Shown piece by piece: positions 15,802-22,653 of a stretch of 22,653 bases of DNA. Position 1 is the stretch's first letter; each line of letters begins with the position of its first letter. The position numbers were made by a program, and so were the translations under genes. This stretch comes from CAZGUH01 sp964529005 (GTDB lineage Bacteria > Actinomycetota > Acidimicrobiia > Acidimicrobiales > Ilumatobacteraceae): positions 1-22,653 of the forward strand of contig CAZGUH010000055.1 in the NCBI GenBank assembly GCA_964529005.1, in the 5' to 3' direction. The notes under the pieces are model-generated. The model saw only the letters and a program-made list of their open reading frames with translations, did no database searches and was not told the DNA's origin.

Positions 15802-15902
15802 GTCCCTGAGTCTGCCGCGGCAGGCGAGCGTGTCACGACGCTCGGGCCCAACCGGTCGGGTCGCAACGCTCTGGCGGCGCGCACCGATGCGACAATCGGT
15901 CG

Positions 15903-17288
15903 GTGCCTGACGTCATCGCGCCGGCTCACGCCGAACCGAGCGAGTGGAAGAGCCGGTCGGGGTTCGTGCTCGCGACGATCGGCTCGGCGGTCGGCATCGG
16001 GAGCATATGGAAGTTTCCGTACGAGGTCGGCGCGAATGGTGGCGGGGCGTTCGTGCTCGTCTACCTCGCCGGCCTCGCGCTGGTGGTCGTGCCGATGATG
16101 TTGGCAGAGTTCGCCATCGGCCGGCGCGGACGCGCCGACGCCGCCACGAGCATCGAGGTCGCCGCCCTCAGCGAATCGGTGTCGCCGCGGTGGCGGACCG
16201 TCGGCGTCTTCGGAGCCGTCACCTCCTTCCTCATCCTCAGCTTCTACGCCGTCATCGGCGGATGGGCTGTGGCGTATGCCGGCGACACCCTCCTCCACGG
16301 TCTCCCCCAGGGCGCCGCCGCGGTGAACGACGAGTTCGACGACCTCCTCAGCTCGCCGACCCGGATGGTGGTGTTCCATGCCGTCTTCCTCACGGCGGTC
16401 GCGCTCGTCGTGGTGCGCGGCGTGCAGCGCGGGATCGAGACGAGCATGAAGATCCTCATGCCGTTGCTCGCCGCGCTGCTCGTCGCGCTGGCCGCGTACT
16501 CGATGAGCACCGGCGACGTCGACGACGCGATGCGGTTCCTGTTTGTGCCCGACCTGGACCAGCTCACCGGCCGAGGGGTGCTCGACGCGCTCGGACTCGG
16601 CTTCTTCTCCATCGGGGTCGGTCTCGGGATCCTGCTCACCTACGCCGCCTACAGCCCGCCGTCGATCGGGCTCAAGACCGCAGCAGTGGCGTCCGTCGCC
16701 GGTGACACCGCTGTGTCGCTGCTCGCCGGTCTGGCGATCTTCCCCGTGGTGTTCGCCAACGACGTCGACCCCGCCAGCGGCCCCGGCCTGGCGTTCGTGT
16801 CGCTGCCGCTCGCGTTCGACGCCATGCCTGGCGGACGGTGGGCCGCCACCGCGTTCTTCGCCATGCTCGCCATCGCCGCGCTCGGGTCGGCCATCTCGAT
16901 GCTCGAAGCCGTCGTCGCCGTGCTCGATCGCCGGCTCGGCTGGTCTCGCACCCGCGGCACGGCCGTCGCCGGCTCAGCCTGCTTCGTGGCCGGCCTCGCC
17001 ACCGTGTTCTCGTTCAACCACTGGGCCGACTTCCACCCACTCGACAGCGTCGGCCGCTACGCCAACGCCACGATCTTCGATCTGCTCGACGACCTCACCT
17101 CCCAAGTGCTGCTCCCCCTCGGCGGCGTCGCGCTCGCGGTGTTCGCCGGGTGGGCGATGCCCGCCCGCATGCTCGGCGACGAACTCCGACTCCAGGGCGC
17201 GCCCCTCACCGGGCTGCGGATCACGCTCCGCTTCGTCGCCCCCGGCCTCGTCATCGCCGCCGCGCTGGCGTCGCTCATCAACGCATGA
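15903..17288 (+). CDS. Sodium-dependent transporter of the neurotransmitter:sodium symporter (SNF) family
   Basis: This 461-residue integral membrane protein has the family's first-helix signature clear near the N-terminus: WKSRSGFVLATIGSAVGIGS, then IWKFPYEVGANGGGAFVLVY. About eleven hydrophobic segments follow, with gaps typical of prokaryotic members. Such proteins (LeuT, TnaT relatives) import amino acids or similar solutes with Na+. The GTG at 15903 is the first start ahead of the signature and has no strong ribosome binding site. The stop overlaps the ATG of the following DUF998 gene as ATGA, so the two are probably one operon. The substrate cannot be predicted. Confidence 0.88.
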   Translation: MPDVIAPAHAEPSEWKSRSGFVLATIGSAVGIGSIWKFPYEVGANGGGAFVLVYLAGLALVVVPMMLAEFAIGRRGRADAATSIEVAALSESVSPRWRTVGVFGAVTSFLILSFYAVIGGWAVAYAGDTLLHGLPQGAAAVNDEFDDLLSSPTRMVVFHAVFLTAVALVVVRGVQRGIETSMKILMPLLAALLVALAAYSMSTGDVDDAMRFLFVPDLDQLTGRGVLDALGLGFFSIGVGLGILLTYAAYSPPSIGLKTAAVASVAGDTAVSLLAGLAIFPVVFANDVDPASGPGLAFVSLPLAFDAMPGGRWAATAFFAMLAIAALGSAISMLEAVVAVLDRRLGWSRTRGTAVAGSACFVAGLATVFSFNHWADFHPLDSVGRYANATIFDLLDDLTSQVLLPLGGVALAVFAGWAMPARMLGDELRLQGAPLTGLRITLRFVAPGLVIAAALASLINA

Positions 17289-17899
17289 GCCTTCGACGTC
17301 CACGCGCCGCGACCGGCGTCATCGGCCTACTCGTCATCTCCGCCGTGGCGGTACTGCTGGCGCCGCTGGCGATGCCCGAGTCGTACTCGTGGGTGAAACA
17401 CACCACCAGCGAGTCGGCCGCCCAGGGCGTGGCCGGCGCATGGGTGGCAAGGGTCGCGTTCGTGACCTTCGGCTTTGCCGTGCTTGCTCTCGCCACAATC
17501 AGCAGACACCGATGGGGTCTCGCCGGCACGGCATGCCACAGCGCGTTCGGCGTCCTGATGATCGCCGCCGCGGTGTTCTCCACACGGTCCTGGATCCCAG
17601 AAGCGAGCTTCAATCGGACCGAGGACACGCTGCACTCGATCGCGGCATCGGCAATGGGCCTCGCGTTCGCGGGAGGAGTCGTCGCTGCCATCGTCGCCCG
17701 GCGCTCGACCGGCATCGGACTTCTCGGCCCCATCGCCGTCGTCGCGTCAATCGTCCTCCCCCTCGGCATGACCACATGGGAGGACGCCAGCGGAGCGTTC
17801 CAACGGCTCATGTTCGGGATCGGCTACGCCTGGTACTGCCAAGAAGCCCTACGCCAGGAAGGCCCGATCCCTCACCGTTCGATCGTCAGGTCCAGGTAG
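17285..17899 (+). CDS. DUF998-family membrane protein
   Basis: This 204-residue protein has six predicted transmembrane stretches, beginning VIGLLVISAVAVLLAPLA. The segment YSWVKHTTSESAAQGVAGAWVAR matches the conserved loop (S-E...G...A...R) of DUF998 proteins. The start ATG overlaps the symporter stop, so the two are translationally coupled and may work together. The family has no established biochemical function. The last 28 bases overlap the end of a small minus-strand frame at 17872-18004. Confidence 0.75.
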   Translation: MSLRRPRAATGVIGLLVISAVAVLLAPLAMPESYSWVKHTTSESAAQGVAGAWVARVAFVTFGFAVLALATISRHRWGLAGTACHSAFGVLMIAAAVFSTRSWIPEASFNRTEDTLHSIAASAMGLAFAGGVVAAIVARRSTGIGLLGPIAVVASIVLPLGMTTWEDASGAFQRLMFGIGYAWYCQEALRQEGPIPHRSIVRSR

Positions 17900-18004
17900 T
17901 GCTCCGGCCCAGCCCCTACGTCTGTTGCGCGACGGTGGGCCCTTCACGGCCGCGCCGGCCAGTCGCTCGATGAGCTCTGGCTCGATGCTGCTTGGTGTTG
18001 TCAT
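17872..18004 (-). pseudogene. Possible small gene downstream of the DUF6544-like gene, frame broken
   Basis: An ATG at 18004 overlaps the DUF6544-like stop as ATGA and reads MTTPSSIEPELIERLAGAAVKG with good codon bias. From about 17940 the neighbouring frame looks better, giving ATDVGAGPEHYLDLTIER and a stop at 17872, whereas the original frame runs on to 17849. A single indel near 17935-17945 would join them into a protein of about 44 residues. No family is recognised. Confidence 0.35.
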
Positions 18005-18807
18005 GGCGATCCCTTCCGTAGAGCTGCACCGAAGGTCGCGGCGGTGATGCGATAGCGGAAGAACTCGCCGTCGCGCTGGCGGGCGGTTCGCCACTCCCAT
18101 CCGACTGTGCCGGCGCCGGCGATCCGCACCCCGTTCGGGGCGGTGTGGGTCGAATCGACCGATCCTCCGAACGGGCCATACGCGGGCGGTTTGGCCGAGC
18201 CGTTCCAACGCTGCAACCCGAGCGAACGGAGCTGTCCGTTCTCGTCGACCGCGATCTCGACGTCGACGTCCTCGCCGGCTGCGTTGACCGTCAGGACCGC
18301 CCGCTCGTCATCGACGGCTCTCCAGCGGGCTCCCCTCTGCGGGGTCAGCGCCTGAGGAAGCCATACGACCGTTTCCGCGGCCAGGCGGCCCTGGGCGCTG
18401 CGGCGAACGTCGGGACCGGTCACGCGCACCAATGGGATTCGGCCGTGGAAGCGGAACTCCATGCGCGCGTCGCGCGGTGTGAGCACGTCGGCGCCGATGA
18501 AGCGCAGGATCGGGCCACCGACGACAGGGGCCCACACGAAACCGACACCGGCCCGCAGGATCTGATCGGCGGTGAAGCGGAGCCAGCGGCCGCCGAGCTT
18601 GATCTCCCCCTCCATCTCGAGCTCGACCGTCGAAGACAACGCCACGCCGTCCGGCAGCGCACGCGCGAGGAAGCGCCGGGCCGGTGGTGGCAAGCCGTGC
18701 AGCGTGCTCGGGTCGAACACCGGCACCGCGTCGTCGCCGTGGGCTGCCAACGATGCCCACGCCTCGGTGGCGAAGGATGGGCGACTCCCCTTCTGATGTG
18801 CAGTCAT
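18001..18807 (-). CDS. DUF6544-like protein
   Basis: This is a 268-residue soluble-looking protein without a signal peptide. The pattern GLPPPARRFLARALPDG, then ELEMEGEIKLGGRWLRFTADQIL, VGFVWAPVV, RLAAETVVWLPQAL and a C-terminal GVRIAGAGTVGWEW fits the family I know as DUF6544, common in actinobacteria and of unknown function. The alternation of short strands and tryptophans suggests a beta-rich lipid- or small-ligand-binding fold. The ATG at 18807 is directly preceded by GAGGAG, with GGAGG ten bases upstream. The stop overlaps a small following frame. I have no alignment to confirm the family. Confidence 0.65.
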   Translation of the reverse strand: MTAHQKGSRPSFATEAWASLAAHGDDAVPVFDPSTLHGLPPPARRFLARALPDGVALSSTVELEMEGEIKLGGRWLRFTADQILRAGVGFVWAPVVGGPILRFIGADVLTPRDARMEFRFHGRIPLVRVTGPDVRRSAQGRLAAETVVWLPQALTPQRGARWRAVDDERAVLTVNAAGEDVDVEIAVDENGQLRSLGLQRWNGSAKPPAYGPFGGSVDSTHTAPNGVRIAGAGTVGWEWRTARQRDGEFFRYRITAATFGAALRKGSP

Positions 18808-18990
18808 CTCCTCAGTCCTCCGGATGCCAGACCCGCTTGCGCTCTCAGCATCACGTGCGTCCGCCGAGCGTTGCCAGGGGCCAATGACCCGCTATCGCCG
18901 GCCACGCCTCGTCCCGGGGTGACGCACGCCCCCTACCGGGATCGATGTCGTCGCAGAAAGGATCGTGGAGATCGCACCCGCCGCTCCATC

Positions 18991-19502
18991 GTGTCACGCC
19001 CGGATGACGGACCTGCCCGGGTTTCGACCGATGAACCGGCGCGGCCGTGGCGCACCGAAGGCGTCCCTGGGGGCGACGGCGATGGTCATCCCGCAACCAG
19101 CCGGTCGAGGCGGGTGTGCCGCATCCTCGACTTCGTCGGCGTGTACCTCGTCGTGTTCGCCGTCCTGACCTACCACGACGAGGTGGGAGAGCCCACGACG
19201 ATCTCGTGCCAGCCCGGCGTCGACCCGGTGCGCAGGTGTCGATCATCCCTCGCGGGCGCGTGTTGGGAGCGACTCTGTCCGCCCCCGAGCGCGACTGGTA
19301 CAGGTTCGCCGCGCTACCTGGTGGTTGCGTCATCGGCGCCTCGGGGGCATGCCCGCAACGGACACCACCACCGGATCCGAGGACGACACTCGGGACCAGC
19401 ACGCGGCTCGCACGTTTGATGGTGGGCCGGTGGGGGGACGTCCGAGCGCATCGGCCGGTGTTGATCCTGCCGCGGAGGGCGATCACGCATGGCCTGTGGT
19501 AG
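18991..19502 (+). pseudogene. Possible small membrane protein gene with a frame break
   Basis: From a GTG at 18991 one frame has strong G/C third-position bias and encodes a polar N-terminus, then ILDFVGVYLVVFAVLTYHDE, a likely membrane helix, up to about 19230. Coding character then appears to move to the next frame back (VSIIPRGRVLGATLSAPERDWYRFAALPGG), ending at 19502. A third frame (from ATG 19349) also stays open to 19516. I do not recognise a family. The rest of the 740-base interval between 18808 and 19546 shows nothing clear. Confidence 0.28.
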
Positions 19503-19546
19503 TACGTCGGGTCTGACGCAGTCCGCACATGGATAGGAGGTTTGGG

Positions 19547-20164
19547 GTGAAGCGTCGCACGCTCGATTTGGCGTTCAGCATCGGTGGGCTGGGTATCGCC
19601 GTGCTGTTGCTGATCTTCGGTTTGGTTCTGAAGGGGGAAGCGGATTTCGCCGATGATTACGTCCGCGACCAGTTCAGGCAGCAGGCCATCCACTTCACCC
19701 CGGCAGCGGAGTTGACCGAGGAGGAGGCCCGGGCTGAGTGTCTTGTTGAGTTCGGTGGCGGCGACGAGGACGATCGGTTGCTTGACTCCGGCGAGGAGGC
19801 CGAGTGCTACGCCAACGAGTACATCGGGTTGCATGTGCGCAACGCCACGGGTGGCCTCAGCTATGCCGAACTCGGTGGGCCCCAGACCGAGGCTCGGGAG
19901 GCGCTCGCGGCTGCACGAGAAGCGGGCCGGGACACCACCGAGCCGCAGGCCGAGCTGGATCGCATCACCGCCCAGCGAGACACGGCGTTCCGGGGAGAGA
20001 TGCTGCGGGGCGTGCTGTTGACGGCGTACGGGTTCAGCGAGATCGGCTCGAAGGCGGCGCTCGCGTCGACGATCGCGTTCATCGGCGCGGCGGTGATGCT
20101 GCTGTTGGCGATCGCCGGGTTCGTCCACTGGGCCAGGACATCACCGGAGGCACGGGTCGACTGA
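19547..20164 (+). CDS. Two-helix membrane protein with an acidic extracytoplasmic domain
   Basis: This 205-residue protein starts at GTG 19547, six bases after AGGAGG; the ATG at 19529 lies upstream of that site and is less likely. Helix one is LAFSIGGLGIAVLLLIFGLVL near the N-terminus and helix two is STIAFIGAAVMLLLAIAGFV near the C-terminus. Between them is a hydrophilic, Glu-rich region of about 130 residues (LTEEEARAECLVEFGGGDED, then a coiled-coil-like EAREALAAAREAGRD) with two Cys that could pair. Both termini would be cytoplasmic and the middle domain outside. I do not recognise a named family. It converges on katG. Confidence 0.7.
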   Translation: MKRRTLDLAFSIGGLGIAVLLLIFGLVLKGEADFADDYVRDQFRQQAIHFTPAAELTEEEARAECLVEFGGGDEDDRLLDSGEEAECYANEYIGLHVRNATGGLSYAELGGPQTEAREALAAAREAGRDTTEPQAELDRITAQRDTAFRGEMLRGVLLTAYGFSEIGSKAALASTIAFIGAAVMLLLAIAGFVHWARTSPEARVD

Positions 20165-20166
20165 CG

Positions 20167-20199
20167 TCCTGCGGCCCGGTGGTTCTCCGGATCGCAGGA
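20167..20199. terminator. Weak hairpin between converging genes
   Basis: TCCTGCG (20167-20173) pairs with CGCAGGA (20193-20199) across a 19-base loop, in the 69-base gap between the converging ends of the membrane protein gene and katG. There is no T-run on either strand. It may serve both transcripts as a terminator, but a stem this short also arises by chance. Confidence 0.25.
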
Positions 20200-20233
20200 T
20201 GTCCGAGCGTCAGGACGCCGCTGTCGGCGCGGA

Positions 20234-22450
20234 TCATAGTGGGGCGATGTCGAAGCGGTCGAGGTTCATGACCTTGGTCCAGGCGGCGACGAAGTCGTGG
20301 ACGAAGGCCTCGTGGGCGTCGTCGGCGGCGTAGACCTCGGCGATGCCGCGCAGCTGGGAGTGGGCGCCGAAGACGAGGTCGACGGCGGTTGCGGTCCACG
20401 TGCGGTCGCCGGTGGCGCGGTCGCGTCCTTCGTAGACATGCTCCGTGGACTCTGATGGAGCCCATTCGGTGGCCATATCGAGCAGGTTGACGAAGAAATC
20501 GTTCGTCAGCACGCCGGGCCTGTCGGTCAATACGCCGTGCGGGCTGTGGCTGTGGTTGGCGTCGAGGGCGCGCATGCCGCCGACGAGAACTGTCATCTCC
20601 GGAGCCGTCAGTGACAGGAGGTTGGCCCGGTCGAGCAGCAGCGTCTCCGGGGAGAGCTTCTGGCCGGCGCGGAGGTAGTTGCGGAAGCCGTCGGCGCGCG
20701 GCTCGAGCACGGCGAAGGACTCGACGTCGGTCTGATCCTGCGACGCGTCGGTGCGGCCGGGGGTGAACGGAACCGTCACGTCGACTCCGGCGCTCTTGGC
20801 GGCCTGCTCGACAGCCGCGCACCCACCCAGCACGACCAAGTCCGCGAGCGAGACACGCTTGGCGCCGGACTGCGCGCTGTTGAAGTCGTCGCGGATCCGC
20901 TCCAACATCGCCAGCACAGTCGCCAACTGGACGGGTTCGTTCGACTCCCACCCGTTCTGGGGCGCCAGGCGGATCCGGGCGCCGTTGGCTCCGCCGCGCT
21001 TGTCGGTGTCGCGGTAGCTCGCCGCCGACGCCCACGCGGTGGCAACCAGCTGCGAGATCGACAGTCCCGAGGCCAGGATCGTGGCCTTCAACGCGGCGAC
21101 GTCGGCGTCGTCGACGAGCTGGTGATCGACCGCCGGAACCGGGTCCTGCCACAGCTGGGCCTCGGGCACCCACGGTCCGAGGAACCGCGACACCGGGCCC
21201 ATGTCGCGGTGCAGCAGCTTGTACCACGCCTTGGCGAAGGCCTCCGCGAACTCATCCGGATGCTCGAGGAAGCGCCGCGAGATCTTCTCGTAGATGGGGT
21301 CCATCCGCAGCGCCAGGTCGGTCGTCATCATGAACGGCGCATGCCGCTTCGTGGGGTCGTGCGGGTCGGGCACGAGCTCTGCCGCCGCAGGATCGGTGGG
21401 CACCCATTGCCACGCGCCGGCCGGGCTCTTCGCCAGGTCCCAGTCGAAGCGGAACAGCGTCTCGAAGAAGGTGTTGTCCCACGTCGTTGGCGTCGGCGTC
21501 CACGCACCCTCGAGCCCGCTGGTGATCGCGTCACCGGCCTTCCCGCTGCCATAGGCGCTCTTCCACCCGAGCCCCTGCTGCTCGAGTGGCGCCCCCTCCG
21601 GCTCCGGACCCACCAGAGTGGCGTCGCCGGCGCCGTGGGTCTTGCCGAAGGTGTGCCCACCCGCGATCAGGGCGACGGTCTCCTCGTCGTTCATCGCCAT
21701 CCGCCGGAACGTCTCGCGGATGTCACGAGCCGCGGCGAGGGCGCTCGGCTGACCGCCTGGGCCCTCGGGATTGACGTAGATCAGCCCCATCTGCACGGCG
21801 CCGAGCGGGTTGGCTAAGTCGCGGTCGCCGCTGTAGCGCTCGTCACCCAGCCAGGTGTCCTCGGGGCCCCAGAAGACCTCCTCGGGCTCCCAGATGTCCT
21901 CACGCCCGAAACCGAACCCGAACGTCGTGAACCCCATTGACTCCAAGGCGACGTTGCCCGCCAACACCAACAGGTCCGCCCACGAGATCGCCCGCCCGTA
22001 CTTCTTCTTCACCGGCCACAACAACCGCCGCGCCTTGTCCAAGTTGGCGTTGTCCGGCCAGCTGTTCAACGGCGCGAACCGCTGCGAGCCGTCACCCGCG
22101 CCCCCGCGCCCGTCTTCGATCCGATACGTCCCCGCCGCGTGCCACGACATCCGGATGAACAGCGGCCCGTAATGCCCGTAGTCGGCCGGCCACCAACCCT
22201 GCGACGTCGTCATCACCGCCACCAGGTCCCGCTTCAACGCCTCCACATCGACACGGGCGAACTCGCCGCGATAGTCGAAGCCCGCACCCAACGGATTCGC
22301 CCGCGGTGAATGCTGATGCAACACCGACAGATCCAACTGGTTCGGCCACCAATCACGATTCCCACGCGGACGCGTCGCTTTCGGCTCCGGCGCCTCGATC
22401 ACCGGGTTCTCGCTCTCGCTCACGCTGCGCGTGTTCTCCTTGTCAGGCAT
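20234..22450 (-). CDS. katG: Catalase-peroxidase KatG
   Basis: This is a 738-residue heme enzyme that removes hydrogen peroxide by catalase and peroxidase activity; in mycobacteria it also activates isoniazid. The distal site is Arg100, Trp103, His104 in IRMSWHAAGTYR. Tyr225 (LIYVNPEGP) and Met251 (RRMAMNDEE) complete the Trp-Tyr-Met adduct needed for catalase activity, and the proximal heme ligand is His266 in IAGGHTFGKTHG. Both the active N-terminal and the non-heme C-terminal halves are present and the length is normal. The ATG at 22450 follows a purine-rich GGAAGGGGCGGGCAAGA. The 203 bases upstream hold no furA-like gene or clear operator. Intact and probably a core chromosomal gene. Confidence 0.97.
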   Translation of the reverse strand: MPDKENTRSVSESENPVIEAPEPKATRPRGNRDWWPNQLDLSVLHQHSPRANPLGAGFDYRGEFARVDVEALKRDLVAVMTTSQGWWPADYGHYGPLFIRMSWHAAGTYRIEDGRGGAGDGSQRFAPLNSWPDNANLDKARRLLWPVKKKYGRAISWADLLVLAGNVALESMGFTTFGFGFGREDIWEPEEVFWGPEDTWLGDERYSGDRDLANPLGAVQMGLIYVNPEGPGGQPSALAAARDIRETFRRMAMNDEETVALIAGGHTFGKTHGAGDATLVGPEPEGAPLEQQGLGWKSAYGSGKAGDAITSGLEGAWTPTPTTWDNTFFETLFRFDWDLAKSPAGAWQWVPTDPAAAELVPDPHDPTKRHAPFMMTTDLALRMDPIYEKISRRFLEHPDEFAEAFAKAWYKLLHRDMGPVSRFLGPWVPEAQLWQDPVPAVDHQLVDDADVAALKATILASGLSISQLVATAWASAASYRDTDKRGGANGARIRLAPQNGWESNEPVQLATVLAMLERIRDDFNSAQSGAKRVSLADLVVLGGCAAVEQAAKSAGVDVTVPFTPGRTDASQDQTDVESFAVLEPRADGFRNYLRAGQKLSPETLLLDRANLLSLTAPEMTVLVGGMRALDANHSHSPHGVLTDRPGVLTNDFFVNLLDMATEWAPSESTEHVYEGRDRATGDRTWTATAVDLVFGAHSQLRGIAEVYAADDAHEAFVHDFVAAWTKVMNLDRFDIAPL

Positions 22451-22653
22451 TCTTGCCCGCCCCTTCCACTGTCCCCCGGGTCCAGCCGCACGGCCGACGG
22501 TCGTGTGATGTGTTCGGCAATCCTACGACGGCGTAGAACCTCCTGGAGTCCAGCGCGTTCTGCCTTCACCTGACGGCGACCCGCGCGAAGCCGGCCTCGG
22601 CATTGGCGCGCTTGGTCGGTTGTTTCGTCGCTCGTGCTGAACAATGATCGTGT

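Noticed and set aside
18851..20128. Long minus-strand frame opposite the two-helix membrane protein
   Set aside because: The composition is arginine- and proline-rich shadow sequence without motifs, and the plus-strand gene has a clear ribosome binding site and membrane helices.
20079..21227. Second long frame within katG
   Set aside because: It is an out-of-frame shadow of the intact and well-recognised KatG coding sequence.
22420..22644. Minus-strand open frame upstream of katG as a FurA regulator fragment
   Set aside because: It overlaps the katG start in another frame, has none of the Fur metal-binding or DNA-binding motifs, and is arginine-rich like other shadow frames.
1..22653. CRISPR arrays, rRNA or tRNA genes
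   Set aside because: No regularly spaced repeats and no structured RNA gene signature were seen on either strand.

Overview
The window is GC-rich throughout and most genes use a strong G/C third-position bias, GTG/TTG starts and purine-rich ribosome binding sites. This points to a high-GC actinobacterium. The tandem 'DTR'-repeat secreted protein at 10513-12180 is of a kind I associate with Acidimicrobiia (Ilumatobacter-like), but that placement is inference.

Region 1 (1-1023) is the remnant of a tyrosine recombinase gene cut off by the left window edge. It ends in a hairpin and a short G-rich repeat. Region 2 (1024-10396) looks like an integrated mobile defence island. A leftward operon (5630 to 1169) encodes a small basic protein, a CD-NTase, an E2-E1 conjugating enzyme (Cap2), a JAB deubiquitinase-like protease (Cap3) and a TIR-SAVED effector: a type II CBASS anti-phage system. 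A divergent rightward operon (5771-8032) encodes a ribbon-helix-helix antitoxin, a Doc/Fic toxin, a nucleoside-deoxyribosyltransferase-like protein with a probable C-terminal helix-turn-helix, and an ImmA/IrrE-type zinc protease, with every junction overlapping or within 1-2 bases. A second, much fuller recombinase gene (10353 to 8102) closes the island. The same hairpin plus ATGGTGGCGGGGG repeat lies beside it as beside the left remnant, so the island appears to be one unit of a tandem array of related elements inserted at one site.

Region 3 (10397-22653) looks like host chromosome: a secreted repeat protein, a NatA/NatB-like ABC exporter with a small glycine-rich membrane protein, a cupin, a sodium:neurotransmitter-symporter-family transporter with a DUF998 membrane protein, a DUF6544-like protein, a two-helix membrane protein, and catalase-peroxidase KatG on the minus strand.

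In the CBASS operon, the CD-NTase would make a cyclic oligonucleotide on infection, Cap2 would prime it by C-terminal conjugation, Cap3 would reverse this, and the SAVED domain would sense the nucleotide and switch on TIR NAD+ cleavage. The RHH-Doc pair may stabilise the island. The NDT-like/ImmA pair is the least familiar part and the best candidate for an undescribed module.

Reading frames break at several places in unrelated genes (Cap3/TIR junction, right recombinase twice, ABC ATPase once, ABC permease twice, perhaps two small genes). This frequency suggests base-calling indels in the source assembly as much as real decay, so none of these breaks should be read as biology without checking the reads.
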